Shown in pieces: positions 32,085-41,976 of a stretch of DNA of 64,000 bases. This stretch comes from Auanema rhodensis (Eukaryota; Nematoda; Chromadorea; Rhabditida; Rhabditidae): contig OZ059896.1 of assembly GCA_964057225.1 (NCBI GenBank), forward strand, positions 11,888,501-11,952,500, read 5' to 3'. Each line of letters begins with the position of its first letter. Position 1 is the first letter of the stretch. Both the position numbers and the translations under genes were made by a program. The notes under the pieces are model-generated. The model made no database searches. It saw nothing but the letters and a program-made list of their open reading frames with translations, and was not told the origin of the DNA.

Positions 32085-32830
32085 TAATCTTTCTTTTGGT
32101 AGTTGAGGAAAATTAGGGTATTTATGAGGTCTGTTATTAATTTTTTTGCATTTCAAGCAATCGTGAATTACCATATTTATACAAGTTTTTAATTTTACGA
32201 TAAAAAATTCCTTTCTTACTATACCCATCCAAGTTTCCCTGTTTGCATGTAACGAACTTTCATGCATGTAATTCAGAAGTAGTTTTGTAAATAATTTCTT
32301 TCCAAATAGTAGTATTGGGTATGAATTTTTATCTTTATCGGAGTGTCCCATACGGCCCCTCACTCTTAAAATTCCATATTCATCTTTAATGATATCTAGT
32401 TGCTTGAATTTTTTCTTTTCCAGGTTTTTAATATTCTGGTTTTGATGAATTTTTATGAGAAATTTTTGAATTGTTTTATTTTTCGTCATTGAATCTTTTT
32501 CCTCGAATTTATCAAACATACTTTCTTTACACTTATTTGAGTTTTTCTTTATTTTAGTGACAAATGTCATTATTTGCCTAATTATATCAATTAATTTTGG
32601 GTATGTTGAAAATTTTCTTGCTAAAAAATCTAAATCTTCATTTTCCGTTTGATTTATTTCGGATTTTATCAATAAATTGACTATTTTTTGCTGCGGTTCT
32701 TCGCAATGTTTTTCAATCACTTCTTCAAGCGATTTAATATTTTTGTTTCGGTCTATTTCATTTTTATACCATTGAGGACCTTTAATCCATTCCTTGTAAA
32801 CTGAATCTTCAACTTCTGAACCTCTTGTAG
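32085..32830 (-). pseudogene. BEL-2 integrase N-terminal region
   Basis: Reads from the BEL-1b insertion leftwards. It begins with the linker after RNase H and has GILRVRGRMGH, HESSLHANRETW and CLKCKKINNRPHKYP. These are the zinc-binding HHCC domain and entry to the core of a BEL/Pao integrase. After LPKERL (~32087) the homology stops at the inversion joint, so the catalytic core is absent. The frame downstream to 31896 is not pol. Confidence 0.82.
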
Positions 32831-33142
32831 GTAAATGTGCTGAAGCACTCTCATCCCGTGATAATAGTGTTCCTCCTTAGTTTAAGTTCAATTGTACTTC
32901 TTTATTGTCCTCTCTTTGTACTATCCATTATCCTCAACTATCTAATCGATAATCCTGTAAGTTGTCACCAACGGCCGATTTGCCGATGAATCACCTATCG
33001 CCCTTTGCCATCTGATCCATTAGGCAAGATCTTAGGCGCGATAGCCGTCGCCCACTTGCAAGGGGGATGAATCACATAGGATTTAGACCCCTCCTCTCGC
33101 TTTCTACAATTAATACATTATCTATCACTTCCGGGGACCTAG

Positions 33143-33150
33143 TATATAAA
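33143..33150 (+). promoter_or_regulatory. TATA box of the BEL-1b LTR
   Basis: TATATAAA, conserved in all four BEL-1 LTRs. Transcription would start about 30 bp downstream, leaving ~150 nt before the gag ATG. Confidence 0.6.
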
Positions 33151-33311
33151 CCCGCAATAATTCTTCTAAATCATGGCTCAATATTATTCTGCCACCGCTA
33201 TCATCTTCCCGTCAATTTATTTCTGTTTTACTCGTATTGTATTCGTATCACCGATAATAAACTCTTCTCTTGTACTTGCGTCTATTGCCTATTACTTGGA
33301 CTAATATTCCA

Positions 33312-33332
33312 CTACCACTGAACCACAAATGC
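33312..33332 (+). promoter_or_regulatory. U5 element complementary to the tRNA-Gly 5' end, overlapping the gag start
   Basis: The reverse complement of this 21-nt stretch matches nt 1-21 of eukaryotic tRNA-Gly(GCC) at 19-20 positions, including the perfect GTGGTTCAGTGGTAG (A-box/D-arm). It contains the gag ATG (33329-33331) and ends 36 nt before the primer-binding site. A second contact with the tRNA primer is an inference. The match also resembles a pol III A box on the antisense strand. Confidence 0.6.
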
Positions 33333-34459
33333 CCGTTATTCGCTCTCCAACTAGAGGACAAAACGACATGGTGCATCAAGCCGAGTCCAACGAAGAAACT
33401 CGCGCCGAACAATGGAACAGCAGCTGCTCATTATTACTCGCTAAGCTCAAGGACAACGACGCAAGGAGGAAATCATATGCGGTACGTCAAGTTACTAATA
33501 CCTCCAACAAAACCCCAAGCATGATTGACACCCGTGAAAGGGAGATTTCAAACATCAATGGGGACATCCTCGCCATCAACAAACTGATGGACGAGATGAA
33601 ACACATCCCAACCGACCTACGCCCCGAGGACCAAAGTCGGATCACGAAGAACGAAGAAACTCTGCGGAAACACATCTCTACCCTACTGTCATACAGTAAC
33701 GACATACAAGAACAAGTCAACTACCTGAAGGGTCTCAACCACACTGAGAACAGCCCTGACCCAACACACACAGACAGTTCACAGCCCTCTGAGCACCACC
33801 TCATTGGAACTGCTGAACTCACACACGCCACACAACCTCGAAGCTGGGAAACATATCGATCACGGCCAACACTCAAACCTGTCGATATCCCACGCTTCGA
33901 TGGCAACGTGAAAAGCTGGAAAAACTTTTGGTGCTTGTTCCACACACTCATACACTCATCGAACATGCCCACCATAGAAAAGTTTAACTACCTTCGCCAG
34001 TCATTAACAGGAGAAGCAGCTTCACAAATAGCTTCATTCCCAACGGATGAAGACTACTACTTCAGCGCAGTACATCACCTGCAGGATCTATATGATGATA
34101 ACGACAACATCACACAACATCTCATGCTGGAATTTCTCCAGATACAAGCGAGAACATCCAACCAGCATGACCTCCTCTCCATGATGGACAAGATCGCAGG
34201 CATTTTTCGCCAAACTGAAGGAAACAGGAACGCCGAACAAGAAACTACCAGGGAACCTTCTCCAAGAGATCTACAAATCATTCCCCTCGGGAAAAACACC
34301 CGACATCAGAGACCTAGTAGACATCACAAGGCGACATATCCGATGCCAAAACAAGGTGAAAATTTTCGCAGCAGATCGGTTCGAGAAACCAATCACACGA
34401 GTCTACAACTCACCACCAGGGAACACCTACAATTCCCAACGCAACAAACCAGAAGCTAA
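33329..34459 (+). pseudogene. BEL-1b gag
   Basis: 376 codons from the ATG in the LTR. Residues ~1-180 are hydrophilic and helical (ISTLLSYSNDIQEQVNYLKG). From ~190 the DUF1759 gag domain runs through VDIPRFDGNVKSWKNFW, LRQSLTGEAASQIASF and HHLQDLYDDND. A one-base indel near 34205, at a T-run, moves the remaining reading out of frame; the true frame continues into the zinc-knuckle ORF. This start is chosen because both copies keep the LTR-internal ATG and the frame across the LTR boundary. Gag forms the virus-like particle. Confidence 0.88.
33369..33377 (+). promoter_or_regulatory. BEL-1b tRNA-Gly primer-binding site
   Basis: TGGTGCATC directly follows the LTR and is complementary to the last nine nt of tRNA-Gly with CCA. 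It lies within the gag coding sequence. Confidence 0.75.
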
Positions 34460-36221
34460 AAAACTAGCAAAAACATCCAGTTGCATCTTCTGCCAGAAAC
34501 CTCACGCCCCATGGGACTGTGACACAACAAAGTCGAGGAAGGAGCGTCTAACCATTCTCAACCAGGAAAAGAGATGCATCAACTGTCTCCGCAAAACACA
34601 CAACACGGAGTCATGTCCAAGCAAACGAACATGCTCCAAATGCGGAGAAAAACACATCGACATCTTATGCGCTAATAAAAAGAAGACGACCAAAGTCAAC
34701 TTAATTGAGAGCACACCCTACAATGACGAGGAAACCGAAGAACACACGGTTCAATTTTCCTCCCAGTTCTCTACCAATCAATTCAAAAGCGCCCTCCTTC
34801 CAATAGGAGAAATCAAGATAATGACGAATGGAAAATTTTCCACAATCCCAGCCATCTTGGACTCTGGATCGGACACATCTTTCATCGAAGAAGAACTTGC
34901 CAAAGAACTTCAACTACCCGTTATAGAATCTAAACGCGTAAAAATCAAGACTTTCGGCAACACAAAAAGCGTTGAACACCTCACAAAGGTGAAAGCAACA
35001 ATCAAAGGAACAGTCTCCAACATCACTGCACACCTTTGGACAAAAAAGACCTTGACGGGTCCCATCAAAACAGTCCGAATTCCAAAATCAGACAACTCCA
35101 CCTTCAAATTAAATCAAGAAACCTACGTCAATCCACGCATACTCATAGGCTCCGATTTAATGTGGCAAGCTCTGACAGCCATTATACCAATCTCTGACGA
35201 CCACATACAAGTCAAGACACAATTTGGAGACTTCATAACAGGAAAAGCAAGCGACCAACCATCCATCAACGCCTTCTCAGTTATAACTGGAAACACCTCT
35301 ATCCCGATAGACACATGGAACAAAAACTTCATCGAGGAGCAGCAAGAATTTACGGGAACCGAACAAGAAGAAAAACAAGCACGAGATAAACTAGTATTGG
35401 AACAATTCCAATCCACCATCCAAAAAAGAGACGATGGTTATTACGTCTCCTTCCCATGGAAAGACAACATCAATCTTCTCCCCGACAACAAATCACTTGC
35501 TCACAGACGCCTCATAAGTCTAGTCGTAAAATTATCTCAACAACCAGATTCACTAGCAGCATACGACAAAATCATTCAAGAACAACTAGACAATGGAATA
35601 ATCGAACCAGCAGAAGAACCATACCCTGACGCTCAAACGATACACTACATTGCTCATCAAGCAGTTCTGACCCCACAAAAGGAAACAACCAAACTAAGGA
35701 TAGTATACGACGCTTCCGGACACTACCAGAACAGACCCAGTCTGAACGACGTCATCCATCAAGGACCACTAATCCTACCATCACTAGTAGGAATGATTTT
35801 ACGCTTCCGCTGCGGGAAAATGGCACTGATAGCAGACGTAAAGAAAGCATTTCTTCAAAAAAGACTCCACGAGTCAGAACGTGACGCTACAAGATTCTTT
35901 TGGCTGAGAGATATCTCCAAACCAATGAGCACCGAAAATACAAGAACCCTACGCTTCTGTAGAGTTCCCTTTGGAATCAATGCCTCGCCATTTCTCCTCG
36001 CAGCCACAATTCGTCATCATCTGGAACAAAGAAGCAACGAAAACTTCCTAGCCCACCAAATTAAAGAGAACCTTTACGTGGACAACCTATTACTTGCCAC
36101 AAACTCAGAAGAAGACCTCAAACTGGGATACCGAAAACTTCAACTTCAACAAAACTCAGCAACGAGCCCTACCAGAAGATCCGAATCAGCAGTACCACTT
36201 AGTTACCTGTACAGATTCTAG
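34356..36221 (+). CDS. BEL-1b gag-pol: zinc knuckles, protease, reverse transcriptase (truncated)
   Basis: 621 codons in the frame continuing from gag. Three knuckles come first (CIFCQKPHAPWDC, CINCLRKTHNTESC, CSKCGEKHIDILC). Then an aspartic protease of the DUF1758 type has active site ILDSGSDTSF at residue ~170. The reverse transcriptase runs from ~residue 360: TKLRIVYDASGH, LIADVKKAFLQ, FCRVPFGINASPF and the catalytic box YVDN, as in BEL/Pao. The frame is lost near 36150 where the thumb region is deleted. Protease, fingers and palm look intact. Confidence 0.9.
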   Translation: MKIFAADRFEKPITRVYNSPPGNTYNSQRNKPEAKKLAKTSSCIFCQKPHAPWDCDTTKSRKERLTILNQEKRCINCLRKTHNTESCPSKRTCSKCGEKHIDILCANKKKTTKVNLIESTPYNDEETEEHTVQFSSQFSTNQFKSALLPIGEIKIMTNGKFSTIPAILDSGSDTSFIEEELAKELQLPVIESKRVKIKTFGNTKSVEHLTKVKATIKGTVSNITAHLWTKKTLTGPIKTVRIPKSDNSTFKLNQETYVNPRILIGSDLMWQALTAIIPISDDHIQVKTQFGDFITGKASDQPSINAFSVITGNTSIPIDTWNKNFIEEQQEFTGTEQEEKQARDKLVLEQFQSTIQKRDDGYYVSFPWKDNINLLPDNKSLAHRRLISLVVKLSQQPDSLAAYDKIIQEQLDNGIIEPAEEPYPDAQTIHYIAHQAVLTPQKETTKLRIVYDASGHYQNRPSLNDVIHQGPLILPSLVGMILRFRCGKMALIADVKKAFLQKRLHESERDATRFFWLRDISKPMSTENTRTLRFCRVPFGINASPFLLAATIRHHLEQRSNENFLAHQIKENLYVDNLLLATNSEEDLKLGYRKLQLQQNSATSPTRRSESAVPLSYLYRF

Positions 36222-36360
36222 CGGATCAGCCCTAGGATTCTGCACACACCTCCTGGCAGCCACATCACGCATACCTACCTTGATCTTCGCTAAATCCAAG
36301 CTACACTCAAAGAACTCCAACATCACCATCCCGAAAGCAGAAATACAAAATAAATACAGA
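36166..36360 (+). pseudogene. BEL-1b RNase H remnant
   Basis: In a frame shifted from the reverse transcriptase: HLVTCTDSSGSALGFCTHLL and FAKSKLHSKNSNITIPKAEI, the first half of a BEL RNase H with its catalytic Asp. Deletions at both ends (near 36150 and 36350) remove the RT thumb and the rest of RNase H with the linker that survives in BEL-1a at 12210-12575. Confidence 0.75.
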
Positions 36361-36364
36361 AATA

Positions 36365-38233
36365 CCGACACATTACGAAGAAGCCGAACTGAACCTTCTC
36401 CATCTGCATCAACACAACCTACTCGTACGTCTTACAGCAGCACAACGAAACGACTTAAGACCACTGTTGAAAGATCATCTTTGGCACAGCCGCGGACGAA
36501 TGCAGAATAGTGAACTAGATGAGAGTGCAAAACTTCCTATCATCGTCTTACCCAAAACAAGGACAGCCACCTTAATTATCGAACACGTCCACAACCAATT
36601 TCACAAAAGCACGTCACACACCATGGCCGAAGTTCGACAGAAATTCTGGATACCACAACTTCGCTCACAAACCATCTCAGTCATACGAAGATGCGTAGAG
36701 TGCCAACGAATGAACAACCGACCATTCACGTACCCCCCCTCTGGCGACATACCCAGCAGAAGACTCAATCGAAGCCGACCATTCCAACACATAGGCCTTG
36801 ATTACTTCGGACCGCTGACGGTAAAGGACAAACCTCACAAAGTATGGGGTTGCATCTATACCTGCACAGTCACACGCCTACTACACTTAGAAGTTATAGA
36901 AGACCTTACCACAAAAGCATTTCTTAACTGTCTAAGGAAGATATGGGCACGTAGAGGATATCCGGAAAGCATCACTTGCGATAACGCCACCACATTCGAA
37001 CTAGGACAGAAAGTGGCGAACAGACTGTTCAGCATCGCCAACACGACACAAACAGGTGACAGCCATAAGATAAAATGGCACAACATAACACCTTACGCCC
37101 CCTGGCAAGGAGGATTCTACGAACGCCTTATCCGATCAGTAAAAGACTCTCTTCACAAAACCATGAAGAACATACCAACAAGCGAAGAACTGTCAATCAC
37201 CTTAGCTGAATGTGAAGCAACACTCAACACTCGCCCACTCACATACATCGGATCCGACACAGGAACAGATGAAATAATCAGACCATGTGACTTTATTCAC
37301 AAAGACTTGGACCTTAACATTTCATTCCACTCGGACGATGACGACGAAGAATACCTCGACAACCCTGCCTTACAAACAAGAGCAGACACAGAAAAAGCCA
37401 TCCATTCCTCCAGACAACGCACAAACAAATTCTGGGAGTTATGGATCGAACTCTACCTCAAAGAGTTAAGAGAACACCACAAGAACAACATCTCGGTGAA
37501 GAAAGCTGGTTCCAATCAACAGCCAAGAATCGACCAATACGTACTTATCAACGACAGTCCGATACCTCGGTACAAATGGCCGATTGGAAAAATCACACAT
37601 ATCTCACCAGACAAGAACGGACAGACCAGAGAAGTCACGCTTCTTTCAGAATCAGGCAGAGAACTCAAACGACCAGTGAACCTTCTACATCCGCTGGAAC
37701 TCTCAGACGACGACATTCCTGAAAGACTACGAAACACTAATCCTTCGAGAGATGTCCCACCAATAAGGCAGTCTAATCCAAGGAACGTACCTAGATTATG
37801 GTACGGAGAACAAAGAACAAACCTATTCACCTTTCTATCAATATTCTCAATACTTCTACCCATCATCTCTGCCACACCAACAATATCTTGCAACTACCAA
37901 GGAGTTCAAATTCAAGGAATCTCGACAAACAATCAACAAGTATGCATCCACAACACATGCTATAACAACAGCCACGATGGAAACCTTATATTTCCCCCAG
38001 CGGACATCCTAACCAACTACGACGTAAGCTGGACCTTCCAACACAATTCCAGAATTCATCACATGATGATCACCCAGCGGTACATTTCTGCTCCACTGTC
38101 ACATGCACCTTCTGCACTGCTACACTTTTCAATCCATCTTGCTGGCCATGGACATCAATGCTACTTCTCACATTCCTTACATGCATGCTCACAGCCTTAT
38201 GCTACGGCATTCTATACACACCATGGGTCATAG
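36365..38233 (+). CDS. BEL-1b integrase running into the envelope N-terminal part
   Basis: The open frame with its first Met at 36467 spans 588 codons; homology starts upstream near 36365. HHCC domain (HVHNQFHKSTSH ... CVECQRMNNRP), then Asp in GLDYFGPLTV, Asp in TCDNATTFEL and Glu in GGFYERLIRSVK. The tail is DUF5641-like (FWELWIELYLKEL, YVLINDSPIPRYKW). Without a stop the frame continues from about 37800 through a hydrophobic signal segment (LFTFLSIFSILLPIISA) into a Cys-bearing ectodomain, so the envelope N-terminus is encoded in the pol frame. It leaves frame near 38080. Integrase is intact by motif. Confidence 0.88.
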   Translation, partial: PTHYEEAELNLLHLHQHNLLVRLTAAQRNDLRPLLKDHLWHSRGRMQNSELDESAKLPIIVLPKTRTATLIIEHVHNQFHKSTSHTMAEVRQKFWIPQLRSQTISVIRRCVECQRMNNRPFTYPPSGDIPSRRLNRSRPFQHIGLDYFGPLTVKDKPHKVWGCIYTCTVTRLLHLEVIEDLTTKAFLNCLRKIWARRGYPESITCDNATTFELGQKVANRLFSIANTTQTGDSHKIKWHNITPYAPWQGGFYERLIRSVKDSLHKTMKNIPTSEELSITLAECEATLNTRPLTYIGSDTGTDEIIRPCDFIHKDLDLNISFHSDDDDEEYLDNPALQTRADTEKAIHSSRQRTNKFWELWIELYLKELREHHKNNISVKKAGSNQQPRIDQYVLINDSPIPRYKWPIGKITHISPDKNGQTREVTLLSESGRELKRPVNLLHPLELSDDDIPERLRNTNPSRDVPPIRQSNPRNVPRLWYGEQRTNLFTFLSIFSILLPIISATPTISCNYQGVQIQGISTNNQQVCIHNTCYNNSHDGNLIFPPADILTNYDVSWTFQHNSRIHHMMITQRYISAPLSHAPSALLHFSIHLAGHGHQCYFSHSLHACSQPYATAFYTHHGS

Positions 38234-39330
38234 GAAAACCAATCCGGCTTTGGATACGATTATGCACCACCATCATAATGACCATAATCAAGACGATCCG
38301 ACACACACGTCAACCGAGGCCGCACAAATCAGCCATACCACTCCTAGCTCTGATGAGTTTGATACAAGTCACCTTCTCATGCCAAGAACTCGCGATCACA
38401 TCCTCCGAACAGTCCACTTGCATCCAAGAGAAATGCCACATACAAACCACGCATAATCTCAACATCAGTCCATACACTCAAGAAGCCTGCCTCACATTAT
38501 CAAACAATCAAGACAATATCTCTTTCTTGAGAATACAGTGGATCAAAACCAACTACAAGTGTGAGACTCGGTCCCTTTACTTCACAAGAGAATCAAAGAC
38601 TCACGTACAAGACAGCAAAAGATGCCCACACACTGGATCATGCCAAGAAGAAAAATGCAGCAACATCACCCCAAACTCAACTGTCAGCGAACTTCACATA
38701 GCTAACCAGTACCCAGGAACAACACACTGCACAGAATCCTGTGGTGGCATAGGATGCGGATGTTTTTACCCTTCATCAGGATGTCTTTTCTACAGGACCT
38801 ACCAGAAGCCGACTGATACCTCGATATATGAAGTATACGACTGCAACTCTTGGACACCTACAACGGACCTCAGCCTAACATACCGAAACGGATCAACCAC
38901 CATCTCCAAAAACGTCACTCTATACTCTGACGTTCCGAAGCACATATATCCATTCACGCTAACTATTACAAGTCTCTCACCGCCAGTCATACCTGCGATG
39001 CAATACAAATTCATCCGCAACTTTACAAGAACAGCTATATGGAATCAACAACCCATGCTCTCATGCCCGAGCAGAAGAGACGCTATAAACATGAACTGTA
39101 CCGCCACACCCACCTGCGTTTGCACACCGGCAGAAGACCAGGTCAACTGCCAGTGCCACGAAACATCTATCACCTCAGCCTTTACCAACGTACAATCAGC
39201 TATTCCAATGCTAACACCCTCATACATGATCATGAACGAGGAAAGAAACTTACGGCTGCAACCGAGGAGCCCAAGCAAGTATCACATGTACTTCACCTCA
39301 ACCAACTCTGGCAGCTATACAATGTGGTGA
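38075..39330 (+). pseudogene. BEL-1b Gn-end/Gc-like fusion glycoprotein
   Basis: Main ORF 38158-39330 (390 codons), with the same frame open upstream to about 38080. In order: a Cys-rich stretch, a membrane segment (LLLTFLTCMLTALCYGILY), a basic stretch, an internal signal (LLALMSLIQVTFSC), and then a Cys-rich Gc-like ectodomain. This ectodomain has CGGIGCGCFYPSSGCLFYR, the hallmark of phlebovirus G2-like class II fusion proteins, and several N-x-S/T sites. A ~100-bp deletion near 39250 shifts the frame and gives a stop at 39330. The membrane topology matches a Gn-TM-signal-Gc polyprotein. It would act at the envelope for entry. Confidence 0.8.
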
Positions 39331-39340
39331 ATCCGCATTC

Positions 39341-40582
39341 ATGACACAATGCAGTCCACAAGGAACAACCAACTCCATCCAGCTGCCTATCACCTCAGCC
39401 TCACCTAGGATCACATGCACATACACCTGCAGAACACAAGAAAACACATTCCTCCTCTCAGGAATGCTGTACTACGTCAACACACTTCAAGACCTACGCT
39501 CTCATTACATACTCGGGAATCACTCGTCTCTCCAAGAAACAGCCTTCACCTTTTCTTGGCTCGACATTACTCACTTTTACAACATCTATCAGGAATGGTA
39601 CAAAGCATTAGCAACCTGTCTACTCATTGCCATAATCGCTTTTACCTTTTCCTATTACATCATTACAACATACGCTACCAGACTAGCACTAGGCACCGCC
39701 CACTACATGGCTGCCGCAACATGTTACATCTTCCTCATTCCCCTCCGCGTCTTTATCATTTTTTGGCGCCAGCTCCTTCTCCTAAAGTCAAGGAAAACTC
39801 ACATCCTAGTAGTATTCATTCTATTCACTATGTCACTCACCAAAACTAGAGCCTGCGAAATCAACCTAGTCTTGCAAAGATCACAAGAAAGATGCGACTC
39901 GTTTCTGAAGCTCACAAGAGAGAAACGGATTGAATGCTTGAAGGAACTCACCCAGCACATGGACCAATCACTTAGGGATTTTTACAAAACTGAGGCAAGT
40001 GAACTCTCTGACAAATCCAATCTCATCAACAGCGCCGCCACTGCCTTAAAAAACTTCATAAGACTCAAAGATTTCCTCAACACCGCAAGAACACACCACG
40101 TGTTCCAAAATGAGCAAGACAAGCTCAAACCTTTTGGAAACAAGAAAAGACTAAACGAGTTGATGAAGAGTATCCAAAGGGAACACATCCCAGCGATAAA
40201 CGGAGACAAAATGCCGTACAACTCCTCTACCATCAAAAGGGACGGAGAAGCGCCAGGATGTCCTCAACCCAAGGGAAACATCATCGTCGTAGAAGCGCAG
40301 CCGGAGCTCAAAGAAATATTGGAAGAACTAAAACAGATGAGATCGGAGAACAAAAGGATGACCTCAGTGCTAATCGAACAGCTCGACCAACAAAAGAAAT
40401 TCGACTCGCTAAAGAAAGAACTGAAAGAGATCAAGGAACTACTAGCGAAAGGGATCCAAGCCAAGCCTAGAGTGTCTAAGGAAACGCAGACTACCGGTAG
40501 GATCAAGACTAGAAAAGAAATGGAACAAGAAATTCTACCCACTAAGAGGAACAAGACTCAGGCGGCGATCATCACCATATAG
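39341..40582 (+). CDS. BEL-1b envelope C-terminal part with membrane segments and coiled-coil tail
   Basis: 413 codons; the first Met is internal to the polyprotein, and the frame is separated from Gc by the upstream deletion. Residues 1-85: end of the ectodomain. 85-150: membrane block (ALATCLLIAIIAFTFSYYII and CYIFLIPLRVFIIFW). ~160-185: second hydrophobic stretch ending TRACE, like a signal peptide with cleavage site. 185-413: charged coiled-coil region (LKEILEELKQMRSENKRM, LKKELKEIKELLAKG) and a basic end. It stops 24 nt before the 3' LTR. The tail is conserved and open in both copies. Confidence 0.75.
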   Translation: MTQCSPQGTTNSIQLPITSASPRITCTYTCRTQENTFLLSGMLYYVNTLQDLRSHYILGNHSSLQETAFTFSWLDITHFYNIYQEWYKALATCLLIAIIAFTFSYYIITTYATRLALGTAHYMAAATCYIFLIPLRVFIIFWRQLLLLKSRKTHILVVFILFTMSLTKTRACEINLVLQRSQERCDSFLKLTREKRIECLKELTQHMDQSLRDFYKTEASELSDKSNLINSAATALKNFIRLKDFLNTARTHHVFQNEQDKLKPFGNKKRLNELMKSIQREHIPAINGDKMPYNSSTIKRDGEAPGCPQPKGNIIVVEAQPELKEILEELKQMRSENKRMTSVLIEQLDQQKKFDSLKKELKEIKELLAKGIQAKPRVSKETQTTGRIKTRKEMEQEILPTKRNKTQAAIITI

Positions 40583-40606
40583 ATGTTCTCTTCTCGACGG
40601 CCGGAG

Positions 40607-41139
40607 TGTGCTGAAGCACTCTCATCCCGTGATAATAGTGTTCCTCCTTAGTTTAAGTTCAATTGTACTTCTTTATTGTCCTCTCTTTGTACTATCCATT
40701 ATCCTCAACTATCTAATCGATAATCCTGTAAGTTGTCACCAACGGCCGATTTGCCGATGAATCACCTATCGCCCTTTGCCATCTGATCCATTAGGCAAGA
40801 TCTTAGGCGCGATAGCCGTCGCCCACTTGCAAGGGGGATGAATCACATAGGATTTAGACCCCTCCTCTCGCTTTCTACAATTAATACATTATCTATCACT
40901 TCCGGGGACCTAGTATATAAACCCGCAATAATTCTTCTAAATCATGTCTCAATATTATTCTGCCACCGCTATCATCTTCCCGTCAATTTATTTCTGTTTT
41001 ACTCGTATTGTATTCGTATCACCGATAATAAACTCTTCTCTTGTACTCGCGTCTATTGCCTATTACTTGGACTAATATTCCACTACCACTGAACCACAAA
41101 TGCCCGTTATTCGCTCTCCAACTAGAGGACAAAACGACA
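40607..41139 (+). repeat. BEL-1b 3' LTR
   Basis: 533 bp, partner of 32836-33368, followed by the GTAAA duplication and then BEL-2 pol. Confidence 0.95.
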
Positions 41140-41144
41140 GTAAA

Positions 41145-41971
41145 TCAGCTGGATTTGATTTTGTATTCACATAGAAAAACTGAATTGTTGTCTTCATTTT
41201 TTCTATTTCTCTCACAATTTCGTTTATTTTATTCAGTCTATTACGAATATATATCTTTTTAGTTGGATTTTTGTGTAACCAACATAGTACTACTTGTGAA
41301 TCAGTTAAAATTTTTATTTTTTCTAATTTTATATTCATTTCGCTGACGTTATCTTTCAACATTTTCATACCAAATAGTAAAGCTGTTAGTTCTTTCATTG
41401 ATATGGTTCCTTCAATCATTGTTGAAGATTTAGAGCAAAGAAACTCAATTTTTTCTGTTTTTCCAGCTTCATTTACATATGCTAAATACGCAACACATGC
41501 TATAACATCTTTAGATGCATCTGTGAATAATAAATATTCAAATTTTCCATTTTTCTCATTTATCTCATTTATATCTTTCATTAATGACCTGTTAACATCA
41601 ACTTTAGCATTTTCTAACTTTGTATATAATTTTTTCCATATTATTTGTTGCTGTTCTGGTATTTCTATGTCCCAGTCAATTTTTAGTTCCCATATTTCTT
41701 TTAGAAATAACCTAGCTTTGACGGTTAAAGGCTGAGTTAGACCTAATGGGTCGAAGATTGAATTAATGAAACTGAGGATAGTTCGTTTCGTTATTTTTTC
41801 TTCTTTCCATATAGGAATTTTTATTTCCAATTTGTCATTTTCTCCATCATAGTTCATTCCGAGAATTTTAAAGTTTGAATCTTTTATTCTATCGATTTCG
41901 GGAATTTTCATTCTTTCTACGGTTACGTTTGTATAAAATTTTCTGACATTCATGCCAATCTTTGAAAACAA
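41145..41971 (-). pseudogene. BEL-2 RT connection and RNase H
   Basis: Reads from 41971. FINSIFDPLGLTQPLTVKAR is the BEL RT-RNase H connection, LLFTDASKDVIACVAYLAY the RNase H start with catalytic Asp, and STMIEGTISMKELTALLFGM and ILTDSQVVLCWL the later RNase H motifs. It ends at VNTKSNPADLL, where BEL-1b is inserted. Separated from the RT by a stop/frameshift at 41972-41976. Confidence 0.85.
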
Positions 41972-41976
41972 ATTTT

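Larger units (their letters stand above)
30123..32830 (+). mobile_element. BEL/Pao element BEL-2, left part (gag forward, integrase reversed)
   Basis: An AT-rich BEL/Pao element distinct from BEL-1. After a tRNA-Gly primer-binding site at 30131 come gag and zinc knuckles on plus to ~31900, then integrase on minus from 32830 down to about 32085. Gag and pol therefore point at each other, which shows an inversion with its joint in ~31900-32085. No LTR is found upstream of the primer site; that place is taken by the two-ORF cassette. The right side is split by BEL-1b at 32831. Confidence 0.75.
32836..33368 (+). repeat. BEL-1b 5' LTR
   Basis: 533 bp, TGTGCTG...ACGACA. TATATAAA at 33143-33150. 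The gag ATG is at 33329, 40 nt before its end. Confidence 0.95.
32831..41144 (+). mobile_element. BEL/Pao retrotransposon copy BEL-1b with envelope, nearly complete
   Basis: LTRs 32836-33368 and 40607-41139, both 533 bp and about two differences apart by eye. GTAAA is duplicated at 32831-32835 and 41140-41144. It is inserted in BEL-2 pol, between RNase H and integrase. Order: gag, zinc knuckles, protease, reverse transcriptase, RNase H remnant, integrase, Gn/Gc-like envelope, coiled-coil domain. Lesions: a gag frameshift near 34205, deletions near 36150 and 36350, and a ~100-bp deletion near 39250. BEL-1a has different deletions, so neither copy is complete. Family knowledge: BEL/Pao elements with phlebovirus-like envelopes are known from nematodes. 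Confidence 0.95.
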
